Shown: one piece after another, positions 47,801 to 60,169 of the stretch | Numbering within the stretch: the stretch's first letter is position 1 | Layout: the number at the start of each line of letters is the position of its first letter | NCBI RefSeq assembly: GCF_024713945.1 | Contig: NC_134686.1 | Span: forward strand, 2,628,001 to 2,692,000 | Source: Dermatophagoides farinae | Taxonomy: Eukaryota > Arthropoda > Arachnida > Sarcoptiformes > Pyroglyphidae | DNA: 64,000 nt | Direction: 5' to 3' | Made by a program: the position numbers and the translations under genes | Notes under the pieces: generated by a model | The model's input: only the letters and a program-made list of their open reading frames with translations | What the model was told of the DNA's origin: nothing | Database searches by the model: none

Positions 47801-50800
47801 TTATAATTTCAATTTATTCTTAATATCAATACTAATACTGTCATTGCCAAATATTAATCGTAAACGTTTTGCTTGACTTAATTTTTGTTCCAAATTTATT
47901 TGCTGCTGTTGTTCGGTTTCCGTTCTAGGTAATAATAATGAATTTGATGATGATGTTGATGATGAACAATGTCTTGATGATTTCTTTTTCTTTTTTTTCT
48001 TTTTAATCATATTTGTCGAACGGTAATAATCGCATTTTGTATTTTTGATAACATCAGCCGATTGGCCATTATTTAATATCGATGTTTGTTGTTGTTGTTG
48101 TTGAACATGTTTGTTGCTCGTATCTAATACAAAATCATTATCATCGATTTTAATCGATTTTGATCCAATATTATTGTTTATCTCTTGATGTTGTTGTTGT
48201 TGTTGTTGTGATTGTGGTTGATTACAAGAACTTGAAATGATCAATTTCTGATTGGCTTGTGTAATAGTTGGTGATTGTTCAATCTTGGCCATTGTTGTTG
48301 ATGTTGATGTTTGGGATAATTTTGTTCCAGTGGTGGCCAACATTGAAGTCGAAGATGGTAATAATAGTGAATGAGTATTCGATTTGGTTGTTACAATATC
48401 ACAATTAAAATTATTCATAACATTATCTTTTCGTTGATTGACTCTAATGGTTAATTTGATCGATTTTCGTGATGATATCAAAACATTCTGAGGGCATGGA
48501 TTCGATAATAATGATTCGACATTGGTGGTGGTGGTTGTGGTTGTTGTTGCTGATGATGATGATGATGATGGCAAAGATGTCAATGTAGATGGTGATGGTT
48601 CTAAAATTTTCTTATCAACTGAATCGACATTTTTATCAACTTTATCAATCAATGATGATGATGATGATACAGATGTGGCCAACGGTTTATTACAACATTC
48701 AATTTGGTTATCTTCTTTTTGATTTATATCAACCGAAACATTGGCCAATGAATTAATACGACTAGAACGTCTTAATGTAGTGTTATTATTGATATTGATT
48801 GACGTCGATTCATTATTGATTGCAGGCAATACTTTTGTTATCTTTGGTTTGGTTGTTGGCTGTTTTATTTTCGTTGATGATTCTGTAGATTGTCGATTCA
48901 ATGTTGTTGTTTTACGTGTCGATGTTGATGGTTGATCCTTTGTCGTAGTTTTTGAATTTTTAATACGATTATTATTAGTGTTTATTATAGTTGAATTATT
49001 ATTGTCTGACGATGATATGATCAAATTGGTCGAACGAGTTGATCGATTTGATGACCGTTGAGATCTAGTATTCGGAATCGATGTTGTCATCATATCATGA
49101 ATGGCAGGTTTTGTTTTCATTATAATTGGATTTTTTGAACGATTTCTTGATTTGCTCGCCTGTGTTGGTGTTGTAGGCCTTTTCCGTTTCCGACGATTCG
49201 ATGCGGATGATTTTTGTTCAACCACAATAATCGATTTTGATGATGATGAATGTTTTTTTCAATAAATCACAACCATTATCGCTATTATGGTTGTTATTAT
49301 CATTATCACTATTCTGTTCATATAATTGATCAGCAATGGATGTATTTCTTATATCAGGTTGATCATCAATTGATCGACTATCATCATCATTATCGTCATC
49401 ATCCATATTTACTGGTGAATTAGTGTCAGAATTTTTCAACGAACAACAATCATCATCAGTCGAAGATTTACGATTTTTATGTTCCTAAAACAAACGAATA
49501 AAAAAAATAAGTTAAATTTTTTTCGTTCATCAATAGGACCAGGAGAATTAGAAAAAAAACAAAAGAAAAGAGGGAATGAAAAATGAATGAATCAATTTTT
49601 ATTTCAGAATAAATCAAGAAATAAGAATTTGTACAACAACAACAACAACAAAAAAGTAAAATGAAATTCAAAAAGAAAATAGAAATAAAAAAAAAGAAAT
49701 CATATCCATATGTTTGCCATATATATAATTGTAATAGATTGGATTTGAATTCTCAATGACCATAGGTGATTCATATGTGTTTGGGATGTGTATGGAAAAC
49801 GAAAAGAATTTCTTGACTAACCTGATTACGCATCTGTCTTCGTAGACGATTATCCGTTTCACGTAATGAATAACTTTGTTGTCCAGTCATCATCGGTGGT
49901 TTTACAGATTGTTGTCCAGTGGATAAATTAGTGGTTGATGAAATGGAATTATTACTTGAATGATCGCTTGAACTTAATTTATTTGCATAACGACCGGCAC
50001 CACGACGTTCACATGTTTCACATTCACAATAACAATTATTATCACCGAAAAAATCATCACCATAATAGCAGGTAAGTTCTTCACCTTCTTCAATTGGTCT
50101 AAGAACTTTTACACAAGCTGTAGAGCGCCCTGTGCTAACAAATTTACAATTTGGACGACAATCATGATTGATATATGCGCCAGCACCTAACCATAATTGC
50201 GCACAATTCTTGCGACATGAATACATGACTGAAAAATCATTTAGACCAGGTTTTAGAAGCTCTTGTTCTTCTTTCGAACTTAATTCCCCGATACAACCGA
50301 CCAGATGTTCAATTTTATCATTTTTTCGCCATTTCTGTGTAGCACATAATTTGGCACCACATTTTCCTTCCAATGAATATCGATAACATGGACGTATCTC
50401 ATAACCAGCTTGTTTATCAAACATTCTAAGAAAATTCACGATATGTTGCCGTATAATTTTCTGCATTCGTATACTTTTTGTTGCATATCTTTACGGATAA
50501 CAAACAATTGTCATAAATAATGATAATTAGTGGATATCGAAATGAACTTACAATGAATGTGCCCATTCACCAGCGAATATTTCCTTTAATGTTTGTTCGT
50601 AATTTTGATGTTCTTTAAATTTCATAATTATCTTTTTCAATTGATCTTTTGGTACTTTTGGTTGTCGAAATCTGAAAAAAATAAATGAATCAATCAATCA
50701 ATCAGTTATGATCGACAACAGTACCTTGTATTCATTTTATGTGTGGTAAAACCAAGATATTGATCAACGACCAATGCTGTGGCAATATCATCCGCTTCAC

Positions 50801-50885
50801 ATAATTCGGCCGGTGTCATCGGAATCTGATTGTTCACATTGAACAAAGATTTATTCTGATTCTGTTGTTGTTGTGATATACGCAT
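47801..50885 (-). CDS. KMT5B: Histone H4-K20 methyltransferase (Suv4-20 / KMT5B-C), frame shift in the tail
   Basis: Exons 50885-50725, 50671-50552, 50488-49822 and 49484 onward join in phase. The N-terminal block [20 protein letters not shown] and LGFTTHKMN is the Suv4-20 signature. The SET domain shows [52 protein letters not shown] and the post-[13 protein letters not shown]. It di- and trimethylates H4K20 in heterochromatin. In the last exon the frame stops at 49218 (404 residues). Skipping one A of the A7 run at 49259-49253 opens a further ~490 codons to 47801, starting [13 protein letters not shown] and then a Lys/Arg/Ser/Thr-rich tail of the kind Suv4-20 enzymes carry. A homopolymer length error is the likely cause. 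Confidence 0.9.
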
Positions 50886-51767
50886 TGTTTCAATTAGATC
50901 AATTAAATTCGTTCACTATACAGAATTCAATTATGATCACAAAATGGACAATCAAACAGAATGGAAACAATATTCTTCGATATATATTACACCAACATCA
51001 AAAATAATTCTAATGAAGATAATGGAATAAAACTGGTGTGTAGATTTCAAATTTGAATACGACAAAGTTTTTCATCATCATCATCTCATTATTTTTTATT
51101 ATATTATAATTGTCGATTGACAAACATTGACGATTATTTGACATTTATCCATTGATGATCCCCATTGATATTGAAAAGCGAAAATTTCATCCAAATCGAT
51201 CCAAATTAATCAATAACAACAGAAAATCTAGATTTGTAGAATGTTCTTTATTGCTGTTGTCGTTGCCGTTTTACATTCAGAATTCAATATTATTAGACGA
51301 AAAAAGAATAGAATATAGTGAGAGAGAGAGAGAGAGAGTTATAGCGACAAACATTAGTGTGGGGGTGAGAAGAATAAAATTAAAAAAAAATAGATTCGAA
51401 AAGCAGTGGCAAACTGGATAGAAAGATCACAGACGAGACAAACACACACACACAACAGTGCACTGTTTACACATGACATGAGTCGGTCTACCACAAAAAT
51501 AACAACAACAACAACAACTTTGATCTTGTTCATAGAGTACATTACATGCAACAATTTCCACCCAAACAGCTAAATTTTTTTTTTTTTGCATCAACATACA
51601 GCTGACAAACGCTGTTTTTTTTGTTGTTGTTCATTTTTCATCTTGACAAACGTCATTTGAATTTAATTATTTTCATCATCATCACCGCCACCACCACCAT
51701 TGAATTTGACACCTGTTTTATTGATTATATATGAATTATTGAATCGATCATCAATCGTAAATCAATA
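50886..51767. promoter_or_regulatory. Divergent KMT5B/VPS26 promoter interval
   Basis: 882 bp separate the two start codons. Contents are a GA run (51318-51339), a CA run (51441-51453), a CAA run (51501-51517) and AT-rich DNA. Both promoters are inferred from position. No coding exon is supported. Confidence 0.4.
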
Positions 51768-52866
51768 ATGGTTTGTATGAATTCAAATCGAACATTTATT
51801 TACCAACAAAAACGCCCTATAAATATATTTTTTTTATCGATAGAGTTTTCTTGGATTTCGACAATCGGCTGAAATCGACATATTATTGGATGGAGCCGAA
51901 AGTCGTAAAATGGCCGATATTAAAACCGAGGATGGTAAAAAAGAACGATATTATCTTTATTATGATGGTGAAACTGTTTCGGGAAAGGTGAATATTAATC
52001 TGAAAAAACCGGGACAAAAATTAGAACATCAAGGCATCAAAGTGGAATTTATTGGTGAAATTGAATTATATCAAGATCGTAGTAATCATCATGAATTCAC
52101 TAGTTTGGTCAAAGATCTGGCACGGCCATCAGAAATGCTTCAGAATACAAGCTATTCGTTTGAATTTGCAAATGTTGAAAAACCGTATGAATCATATACG
52201 GGTAGTAATGTAAGGCTTCGATATTTTCTTCGTGTGACCATTGCACGTCGATTAACGGATATTGTAAAAGAAATGGAAATTGTCGTACACACTTTATCCC
52301 ATTATCCGGAGGTTAATTCACCCATCAAAATGGAAGTCGGCATCGAAGATTGTCTTCACATTGAATTCGAATACAACAAATCAAAATATCATTTGAAAGA
52401 TGTTATTGTGGGCAAAATATATTTCCTCTTGGTACGTATCAAAATCAAACATATGGAAATTACAATCATCAAGAAAGAATCGACTGGTATTGGTCAGAAT
52501 ACATTTAATGATAATGAAATCATTGCCAAATATGAGATTATGGACGGTGCACCGGTACGTGGAGAATCCATTCCGATCAGATTGTTTTTGGCTGGCTATG
52601 ATCTAACACCAACGATGAAAGATATTAATAAAAAATTTTCCGTTCGTTATTATCTGAATTTGGTGTTGGTTGACGAAGAAGAACGTCGATATTTCAAACA
52701 ACAGGAAATTATTCTTTGGCGTAAAGGTGATCGTATTCGACGTACAATTCCTACACAACAGCAACAACCATCACAACAATCGGCAGCAATCATACAGCCA
52801 ACACAATCATCATTGCCGTCATCGGCATCAACCGTACAACAACAGCCACAACCGCAAGAAGCATAA
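51768..52866 (+). CDS. VPS26A: Retromer subunit VPS26
   Basis: The first coding exon is just the ATG (51768-51770). A 73-nt intron (GTTTGT..GATAG) leads to 51844-52866, giving 341 residues beginning MSFLGFRQSAEIDILLDG (human MSFLGGFFGPICEIDIVL). The arrestin-like fold is very conserved: KPYESYTGSNVRLRYFLRVT, KMEVGIEDCLHIEFEYNKSK, YHLKDVIVGKIYFLLVRIKI and GESIPIRLFLAGYDLTPTMK. The last ~45 residues are Gln/Pro/Ser-rich and variable. VPS26 is the cargo-side arrestin subunit of retromer, retrieving receptors from endosomes. Without the ATG-only exon the coding region has no upstream start, which supports the splice model. Confidence 0.95.
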
Positions 52867-55800
52867 TCACAACGTGTGGATCGAATTGGATCGACTATTA
52901 TTAATTTTTTTTTTTGGGGCCGATTTCATATTCCAAATTATTTTTTTTAATTATCAAAAAAAAAAACATTATAACACACACTGATCAGAAAAAAGGTGTG
53001 ATTTATGCAATAATAATTATTAATAGTTTATAATACCGTTTGCAAAATTCGAAAAAAAAAACAAAAACCAATCTCTCCACAAACAAACAAACAAAAACAA
53101 CACAATCATTCAATCAATCAATCAATTGATCGATCGATCGATTGATTATATTGCATTGATTTTTTTTATATAATAAAAGCAATTCGATTAATAATAACAA
53201 GAATTGATGATTGATTCAATTTGTTCGAATAATGAAATCATAACAATTTTATTTTATTTTGTTCGACACTAGATGGCGAGACTGAATTTGTATTTTTTGC
53301 GCTTTTTTTTCTGTTTTCAGAATCGAATGTTTTTTTTTTTTGATTCTTTGTTTGATGTTTGTTACGATGAATGGCCATTAATTTTGGTTGATGATTTTTA
53401 GCACTTCTTAATCGTATACAGATTGTATCCTGATTATTATTATTCATTTAAATGAAACAAAAAATTTTTATTCAGAGTATAAAACAAGATGATTCTGTTA
53501 TTAACACTCCAAATAATCAGAAAGAAAATTCCGGATTACCATCTGTATACGTATCAAGATAGCACTAATGTATTGTTTGGTATTGGATCCATTGGATTCT
53601 GTAAAGATGAAGAAAAAAAAACGATTACAATCAATGTTCATATCGAAATCTTACCCATTTGAGAATGAATTATTCCTGTTCCTTATGAAACGTCAATGTT
53701 GAAATGAACGTCGAAGAATTTTGAAGTTTCATTGACGATGAATAGAATGAAAATGAACAAATATTGTTTGTTTGACAATGGAAGTGATGAATGTACAAAA
53801 CAAAACAAAACAAAACAAAAAACTATAAATTCAAATGACAAATATTGTTTTTTTTTTGTTGTTGTGTTGTGTTTGTGAAACTTGTGAAACGCCCAAATCT
53901 ATATATATGTGTGTGTGTTTATTGTGATCATCATAAATATGCGCAAAATCATCATCATCATCATCATCACATCACATCAAGACACGAACAAATATTCTGG
54001 ATCGAATGACGATAAATTTTGATTATGAATATGGATTCTGTTGCTGTGTATGTATTCCGGTCGTTGACTACATTTTTTTTTTTTTTTTTTGGATTCGATT
54101 ACAGTAAGTGAACATTTCGTTTTTTGTTGCTGTTATTTTTGTCTTTACTTGAATCTATTCAAATACAATGATTTGATGAATTCTTCGTGTGTGTGTATGT
54201 GTGTATGTGATATTCACTGAACCGATTGTCACTTAATTCATCAACAGTCCATTTAGTTTGTGTATGCCCGGTGTGAGAGTGTGTGTGTCGCATTGTCCAA
54301 CCTACTAACCATATGAAATGAAAAAAAAGCACACATATACAATAAGCGAATCACATTCAATCTAATATAATAAGCAAATACAATTGTTGAATGAAACCAA
54401 AATGAATGGCAAAATGAATATATATCTATCTCAATGATAATATATGTTTGATGAGAATGCGCGTATCCATTTTGTAACGATATGTATGATACACAGATAC
54501 ACAAACACACCATGATTCCATCCAACAATGATTCGGCGGTCATCATGATGATGATGATGCTGATGATTATTTATCAGTATCATGATCAGTGGTAAAATGT
54601 GCAAAAAAAGTCATAACCTTAAAATGAAAGTCTATACTCACTGTATGTGTGTTCATTTTAGTTAAAGTTTTGTCCAAATGGTGATAAGCAATGAAAAAAA
54701 AAAATAAAATAACGACGACAAAGACGTTTTGTTGTTGTCCCTCTCTCTCTCTCTAGCCATTTGTACAGAAAAAAATGGCATCCCGAAAGATTTTTCTTTC
54801 CCTTTTCTCTTTTTTAACGACTTTTTTTTCTCTCTCTCTGCCTTTTCACATTCACATTCAGACAATTCCAGAATATATCAATCTGAATACATCTCAATAA
54901 ATGGATAGTTTTGTGCATGTGTGTGTGTGTTGCGCGTGTTTGTTTTATAAGTAAAATACATTTGAATTTGTACAAAATGTAAGAACCAAAAAAAAAACAA
55001 AACGGAAATGGCAGATTGTCCATGATGATGATGATGGCCAATTTCGTAAAGTAAAAATAAAAATTCGAATCTATAATGTATTATTTTCACTGTTTGGATG
55101 TCTAAATGGATCATATAAGGGTGTTTTTGATTCAATTTTGTTGTTGCTTGAATTCTAAATCTCTGGATCTATTGGTTATACAAAAAGATTTTCAAAGTTT
55201 CATTGTCTGTGTGCGTGTGTGTGTTCATCGAATAAAGATTTTGATGTATTCAGTTTGGTCTCTTAGTCGATTTGGTCGTAAAATTTTTTTTTTTTTTTGT
55301 CAACAGATGAAAAACAAAATTCGAACCAGATTTTTATGGGTTATTTTTGCACCAATTTTTTTTTTGCTTTCTTTATCGGTAATAAACACACACACACACA
55401 GTTTGGATCGAAAAAATTGATAGATTCTTTTTTTTTTATTTCAATTTTGTTTTGTTGTTTTTCCTGGCTGGCTGGCCAATATTGTACATGACTTTTGTTA
55501 CATTTATCAGATAATGTCCATGATTTCAATTTGGTTTCACTTTCATCTTTATTCAATATTGAATGATACAAATGGTCAATCTTCTTTTTCTTCTTCTTCT
55601 TAACAATAGATGAATGAATGAATGGACATTAAGATTAATAGGAAAAAACTCACTTAATTTATGTTTGGCCAATGAAAGTTTCTGGTTGTTCATTTATTAG
55701 ATTGTCGTAAAAAAATGAAGAAGAAAATTTTCACAAAAATCTGCTAAAATTTGGTGAATTTGTTACTTTTTTTTCGGCTAATTTCAGTTTTTCATCGTTT

Positions 55801-56766
55801 ATAATAGAATTTTCAAATTGTGTGTCTCCTCACCTGTTTTCAATTTGATTATTCCCAGTGACTAGATGATGGCAGTTTATGGCATTTTTTTTCTCGCTGA
55901 AAAAAAAACCACCAAGATCTAAGCGGATCAAATGCGAAATCCATGTGTCTGATTTTTTTTTTTTTTTGATCCTATAATGTTGATATTTAGCGTATGTTGG
56001 ATGGTTGGTTGGTTGGTCGAATTGGTGTGCATGTTTGATCCATCATAATAAGCACAAGCAATCACATGAATCATGTAATTTATCATTTCATTTTCATGAA
56101 TCTTTCGGCGATGCTTTTTTGTTGTTGTTGTTGTTGTTGTTGCTATTTCATCCACACAAAGATCAAACAAAAAAATTTTTTTTCCACCACAAAGAATTTC
56201 ATAAATGCACATGTTTGACCCTTTTTTTGTTTGTTTGTTTGACATGTTTACGACCGAACATTCATATTCGGTTTTACTATTAAAAATTCAATTCAATTCA
56301 ACTCAATTGAATTGAATTGAATTGAAATTTTTTTTCACTCAACCAGTCGCTTTCGATTATTATCATCTACAACAACAACAACAACAACGGCAACAATGAT
56401 GATGATGATGATGATAATTCTCAAATAGAATTGAATCATAATTCTTGCTGTTGTTGTTGTCACTGTTATCATCAAAGAATTTCAATTTTTTTTCATTCAA
56501 AATAAAAAAAAATAACTTTGGCATCAGGCCTTTTTTTCCTAGACGAACATGAATAATAATATTATGGTTTTTTTTATTTTTAAAAATAAAGTCATTATCA
56601 TCATAATGCCAATGTCTGAATGAATGAATGAATGAAATTCAACAAACAAAACATTCAAACACATGAGACATACACGCGTCAAACAAATGTCAATAATGGA
56701 AAAAGGAAATTTTTCCATTTTCTCCATTTGTCTAGCAAAATATATTGATGATGCATGAGTGTGTGT

Positions 56767-56817
<51 letters not shown>

Positions 56818-58030
56818 CAGAACGAAAATTTTTAAAATTTTAAATGTTTGAATTTCAAAAATAAATTCACCATCAATTTTGGAATCAATTTTTCTGAATA
56901 CTGAAAAAATTCAATTCGATTGAATTCGATTTCATCGTTTTGATGTTTTTTTTCCAATTTGTAGAATAAAAATATTGGTGATGTGATTAAAAAAAACCGT
57001 GTGGTTTTTTATTTTATTTTTGTTCACTATTTTAATCAACGACCACCCATTAAGATTTTAATGATGATGATCATCATCATCGCTTGTCATCATCATATCT
57101 TCACATATACGATAATGATGGTAGAGAAAAAAACAAGAGGATTGTGTATTTGGCTGGTTTTTGGTTGTCACCGACAGGTTGATTGAATGATGATGATGAT
57201 GATGATAAGAGAAAAAAAACAAGAATCCCCGAAATTGATCTTTAACATTTTCACAGATATTGAGTATGTGTTTGTGGATGTGAATGATAAATACAATTGA
57301 TGATTAAGACATTACAAAATCAACAGTAATATATGTTCAATGTTGATGTGTTTGATAGATATCCATGATGATGATTACCAAAATCTTTTTGTTGTTGTTG
57401 TCTATGTTTCATGCCAAAATTTTTTTTTCTTTTCTTAAAAAACAACAACAACAACAATTCTTTTCATTTCTATTCAAATTCCGAATTGACCATGACCATT
57501 GACCGTAGCCATTATCATATTCACCATATAATTATCAAACCCTTCATCATCATTATCATCATCATCATTGTGTGTATGATGGTTATTTTTTTTTCATTTC
57601 ATCTTGAATTGTGTCTTGTCTTGGCTTCGTGTTTGTGTTTGTGTGTGTGTGTGTGTGTGTGTATGTGTTGCATGCATCAGTCAAAAGTTTTTTCTTTTGA
57701 CCATTTCGTTTGAACTCAAAACACGAACAAAGAAAAAAAAAAATTATGCCCAACAAACACACTGAACATTTGGAGCCGATTTTTATGATCGTTTTGTTGT
57801 TGTTGTTGTTGCTGCTTCTTTGTGTGTGTGTGCATGATTCGAATCAATATCGTTTCGATTTTTTTTTCATATGGATGAATCCAATTCAATCTTTTTTCTT
57901 TTCTTGTCTTTTTTCTTCGTTGCAATTTCTAAAATATTGAACCAATTGTTGTTTTTTCGTATTTTTTATTTTCGAAAACAGTTATTCAGTTCTAGTTCAA
58001 ATTTTTTTTTCACCATTCATCATTGTTCAT

Positions 58031-58061
<31 letters not shown>

Positions 58062-59368
58062 GGTTGAATGATTTTTTTTTTGACTGGCCAACTGTGGTAC
58101 TAATTTAGAAAATTGGATGATGTGCAACACAACAACAACAACAACAACCATAGTGCCATTGTTTGCATGGGGTTTTTTTTCTTACCAAGCTAGCCACACC
58201 TCTATTTCATTGAATTAACAGGGGTAAAAAAAAATTGGTTGAAAACACGCACTTCATTGGTCGAGTTGTTGCTGTACGTATTTAGCCGCATTATATAGAT
58301 GGTTGCGTGTGTGTGTGTTGTTTGTTTGTTTGTCTACTACTATTCATCATTGCTTCTTCTACATTATTTCGTTACTGAAAAAAATTGACACTATAAATAA
58401 TTTGTTGTTGTTGTTGTTGTCGTCGTTTTTCTATATACTCGATTTTTTTGTTGTTGTTGTTTCTGTGGTGTAGATGAATTCAATTTCAATGATGGAGATG
58501 TCATTTAATTCGTGTTTTTTTGTTGTTTTTTGTTGTTGTTGAAAGAATTTTAATCTGAATTCAACAACAACAACAACAATTGATTAAAACAATTCATGGT
58601 TTTGATTTGTCTCTGTGTGTGAGGTCGATCGGTTTTTTGCTTTCATATGAGGTGTATATATCATTGTGATTTGATGGTGTAGAACGAAACAAATCTTATC
58701 TTTTGGGGAAAAAAAATTTCTGGACATAAAATTAAAGAATTTCCAAACGAAAATGCTATAATGATAATGTTAATGATCATTAAGATTGATTATTTATCTG
58801 ATCGAAATAAACCTTGGTTATATATAATGATAATAATAATGACCATTAATGTTGTTGATAATGGATAACGTTATCGATGATGTGTATGTTTGTGTGTGTG
58901 TTTTTATTTTGTGACATATAAAACTTGTAAATTAGTTATATAATTAGTGTTTAATCATCATCACCAATATTATGATGATTAAAAGTGATCGATTATAGAA
59001 GCCAATTTTTATTTCCATATAATAATGATTTAAAAACACAAACACAAACGCCAATAATGAGCGAATTTATTCTAATCAATCAATCAATAAATGTATTTAC
59101 AATAGTAGATAAGAAATAAAATGGAATCATGCTCATCATCATCATTCATTCATTCATTAATTTCTTGTGTGTTTGAATTTCAATTCTACAAAATGGTTTC
59201 CATCTACAGAATACAATATCCAATCTAATAATCGTACATAAATGATTATATGGAAAGGGATAAAAGACTGGATAAATCTAAGTGGATGATTCAATTGAAT
59301 AAATAAATAATAATAATGGTGATGATGATGATGATTATATTTTAAAAATGATAAAAATTCTGTCCGGT
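52867..59368. other. 6.5-kb gene-free interval between VPS26 and Abd-B
   Basis: No conserved coding sequence is seen. It holds dense simple repeats: GATC/GATT repeats (53115-53145), GT runs (57639-57662), T runs (54071-54090 and 58035-58061) and many CAA/TTG and CAT/ATG tracts. A CTCF-like motif ACACTAGATGGCGA lies at 53266-53279, about 400 bp after VPS26. The Abd-B side (about 58.5-59.3 kb) has fewer repeats and may be its 3' untranslated region. Confidence 0.55.
56769..56814. repeat. (GT)23 microsatellite
   Basis: A pure GT tract of about 46 bp, preceded by a shorter interrupted GT run. It is among the longest dinucleotide repeats in the window. Confidence 0.95.
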
Positions 59369-60169
59369 TCAATTTCTGTTACGTTCCGAATTACGTTGTA
59401 TGGTTTTCTTATTCTTCATACGACGATTTTGGAACCATATTTTTACTTGTCTTTCAGTTAGATTCAGATTACGTGCCAATTCCCAACGTTTTTGTTTCGA
59501 TACATATTGATTGAATAGAAATTCTTTTTCCAATTCTAATGTCTGAAATTTAGAATATGGTTTACGTTTTTTTCTTGTTGATATATGACCACCACCACCA
59601 CCACTACTGTTGTTGTTGTTGTTATTCATTGGTGTCACAGATGCCGTTATAGCTGATGATGATGTTGTTGATGATAATGATGATGATGGTGTTGTTGCTT
59701 GTTGATTTGTTGAACTAGCTGTATTTGAATTTGAATTTATCAATGTTGAATGATGATGCATATGATGATGTGGAAAATTATTCATCGATTGATGTAATGT
59801 ATGATTATGATGATGATGATGATGTGAATGATGTAATGGATGTGCATTTGAATGTTCATGATGAAGAGGATGATGATGATGATTCAAACTACCGGCAGTA
59901 GGTATTAATCCACTGGTTGTATTACCATTTGGCCATTCTAAACGATCACCTGTAACCATATGATGATGCGGATGATGATGATGATGGTGATTAGCGGCAA
60001 TTGAATTTGTTGTAGCTGCCGCTTGATGTAATAATGCAACCTGATGTTGAAGTACAGCGGCTGCCGCTGCAGCTGCATGATGATGATGGTGTTGGTGGTG
60101 GTTGTGGTGGTGTTGGTGTTGGTTGGGATGGTTTGCTGCTGTTATCAATGATGTTTCACCTCCTGATGA
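59369..60169 (-). CDS. Abd-B: Abdominal-B homeobox exon (posterior Hox)
   Basis: This 3' exon ends with an Abd-B class homeodomain: [40 protein letters not shown] and [17 protein letters not shown], differing from Drosophila Abd-B at only about two positions shown. A LEWPNG stretch about 110 residues earlier resembles the LEW motif that precedes the Abd-B homeodomain. The segment between them is His/Ala/Ser/Asn-rich. After the homeodomain only about ten residues remain. The exon probably opens at an AG near 60170 or 60161; upstream exons are not found and would lie at higher coordinates, perhaps outside the window. It is a DNA-binding factor specifying posterior segments. Its gene is the only Hox gene in view. 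Confidence 0.95.
   Translation of the reverse strand, partial: SSGGETSLITAANHPNQHQHHHNHHQHHHHHAAAAAAAVLQHQVALLHQAAATTNSIAANHHHHHHPHHHMVTGDRLEWPNGNTTSGLIPTAGSLNHHHHPLHHEHSNAHPLHHSHHHHHHNHTLHQSMNNFPHHHMHHHSTLINSNSNTASSTNQQATTPSSSLSSTTSSSAITASVTPMNNNNNNSSGGGGGHISTRKKRKPYSKFQTLELEKEFLFNQYVSKQKRWELARNLNLTERQVKIWFQNRRMKNKKTIQRNSERNRN

Noticed and set aside
53238-53447. 69-codon minus-strand frame (TICIRLRSAKNHQPKLM), faintly like a mitochondrial ribosomal protein S16 start
   Set aside because: The similarity covers under 25 residues, the rest is Lys/Asn/Ser low complexity, and no flanking exon continues the S16 fold.
53650-53760. Short inverted repeat (CGTCAATG / CATTGACG) as a possible hairpin RNA
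   Set aside because: Only about eight paired bases with an asymmetric loop; not convincing as a microRNA or transposon end.
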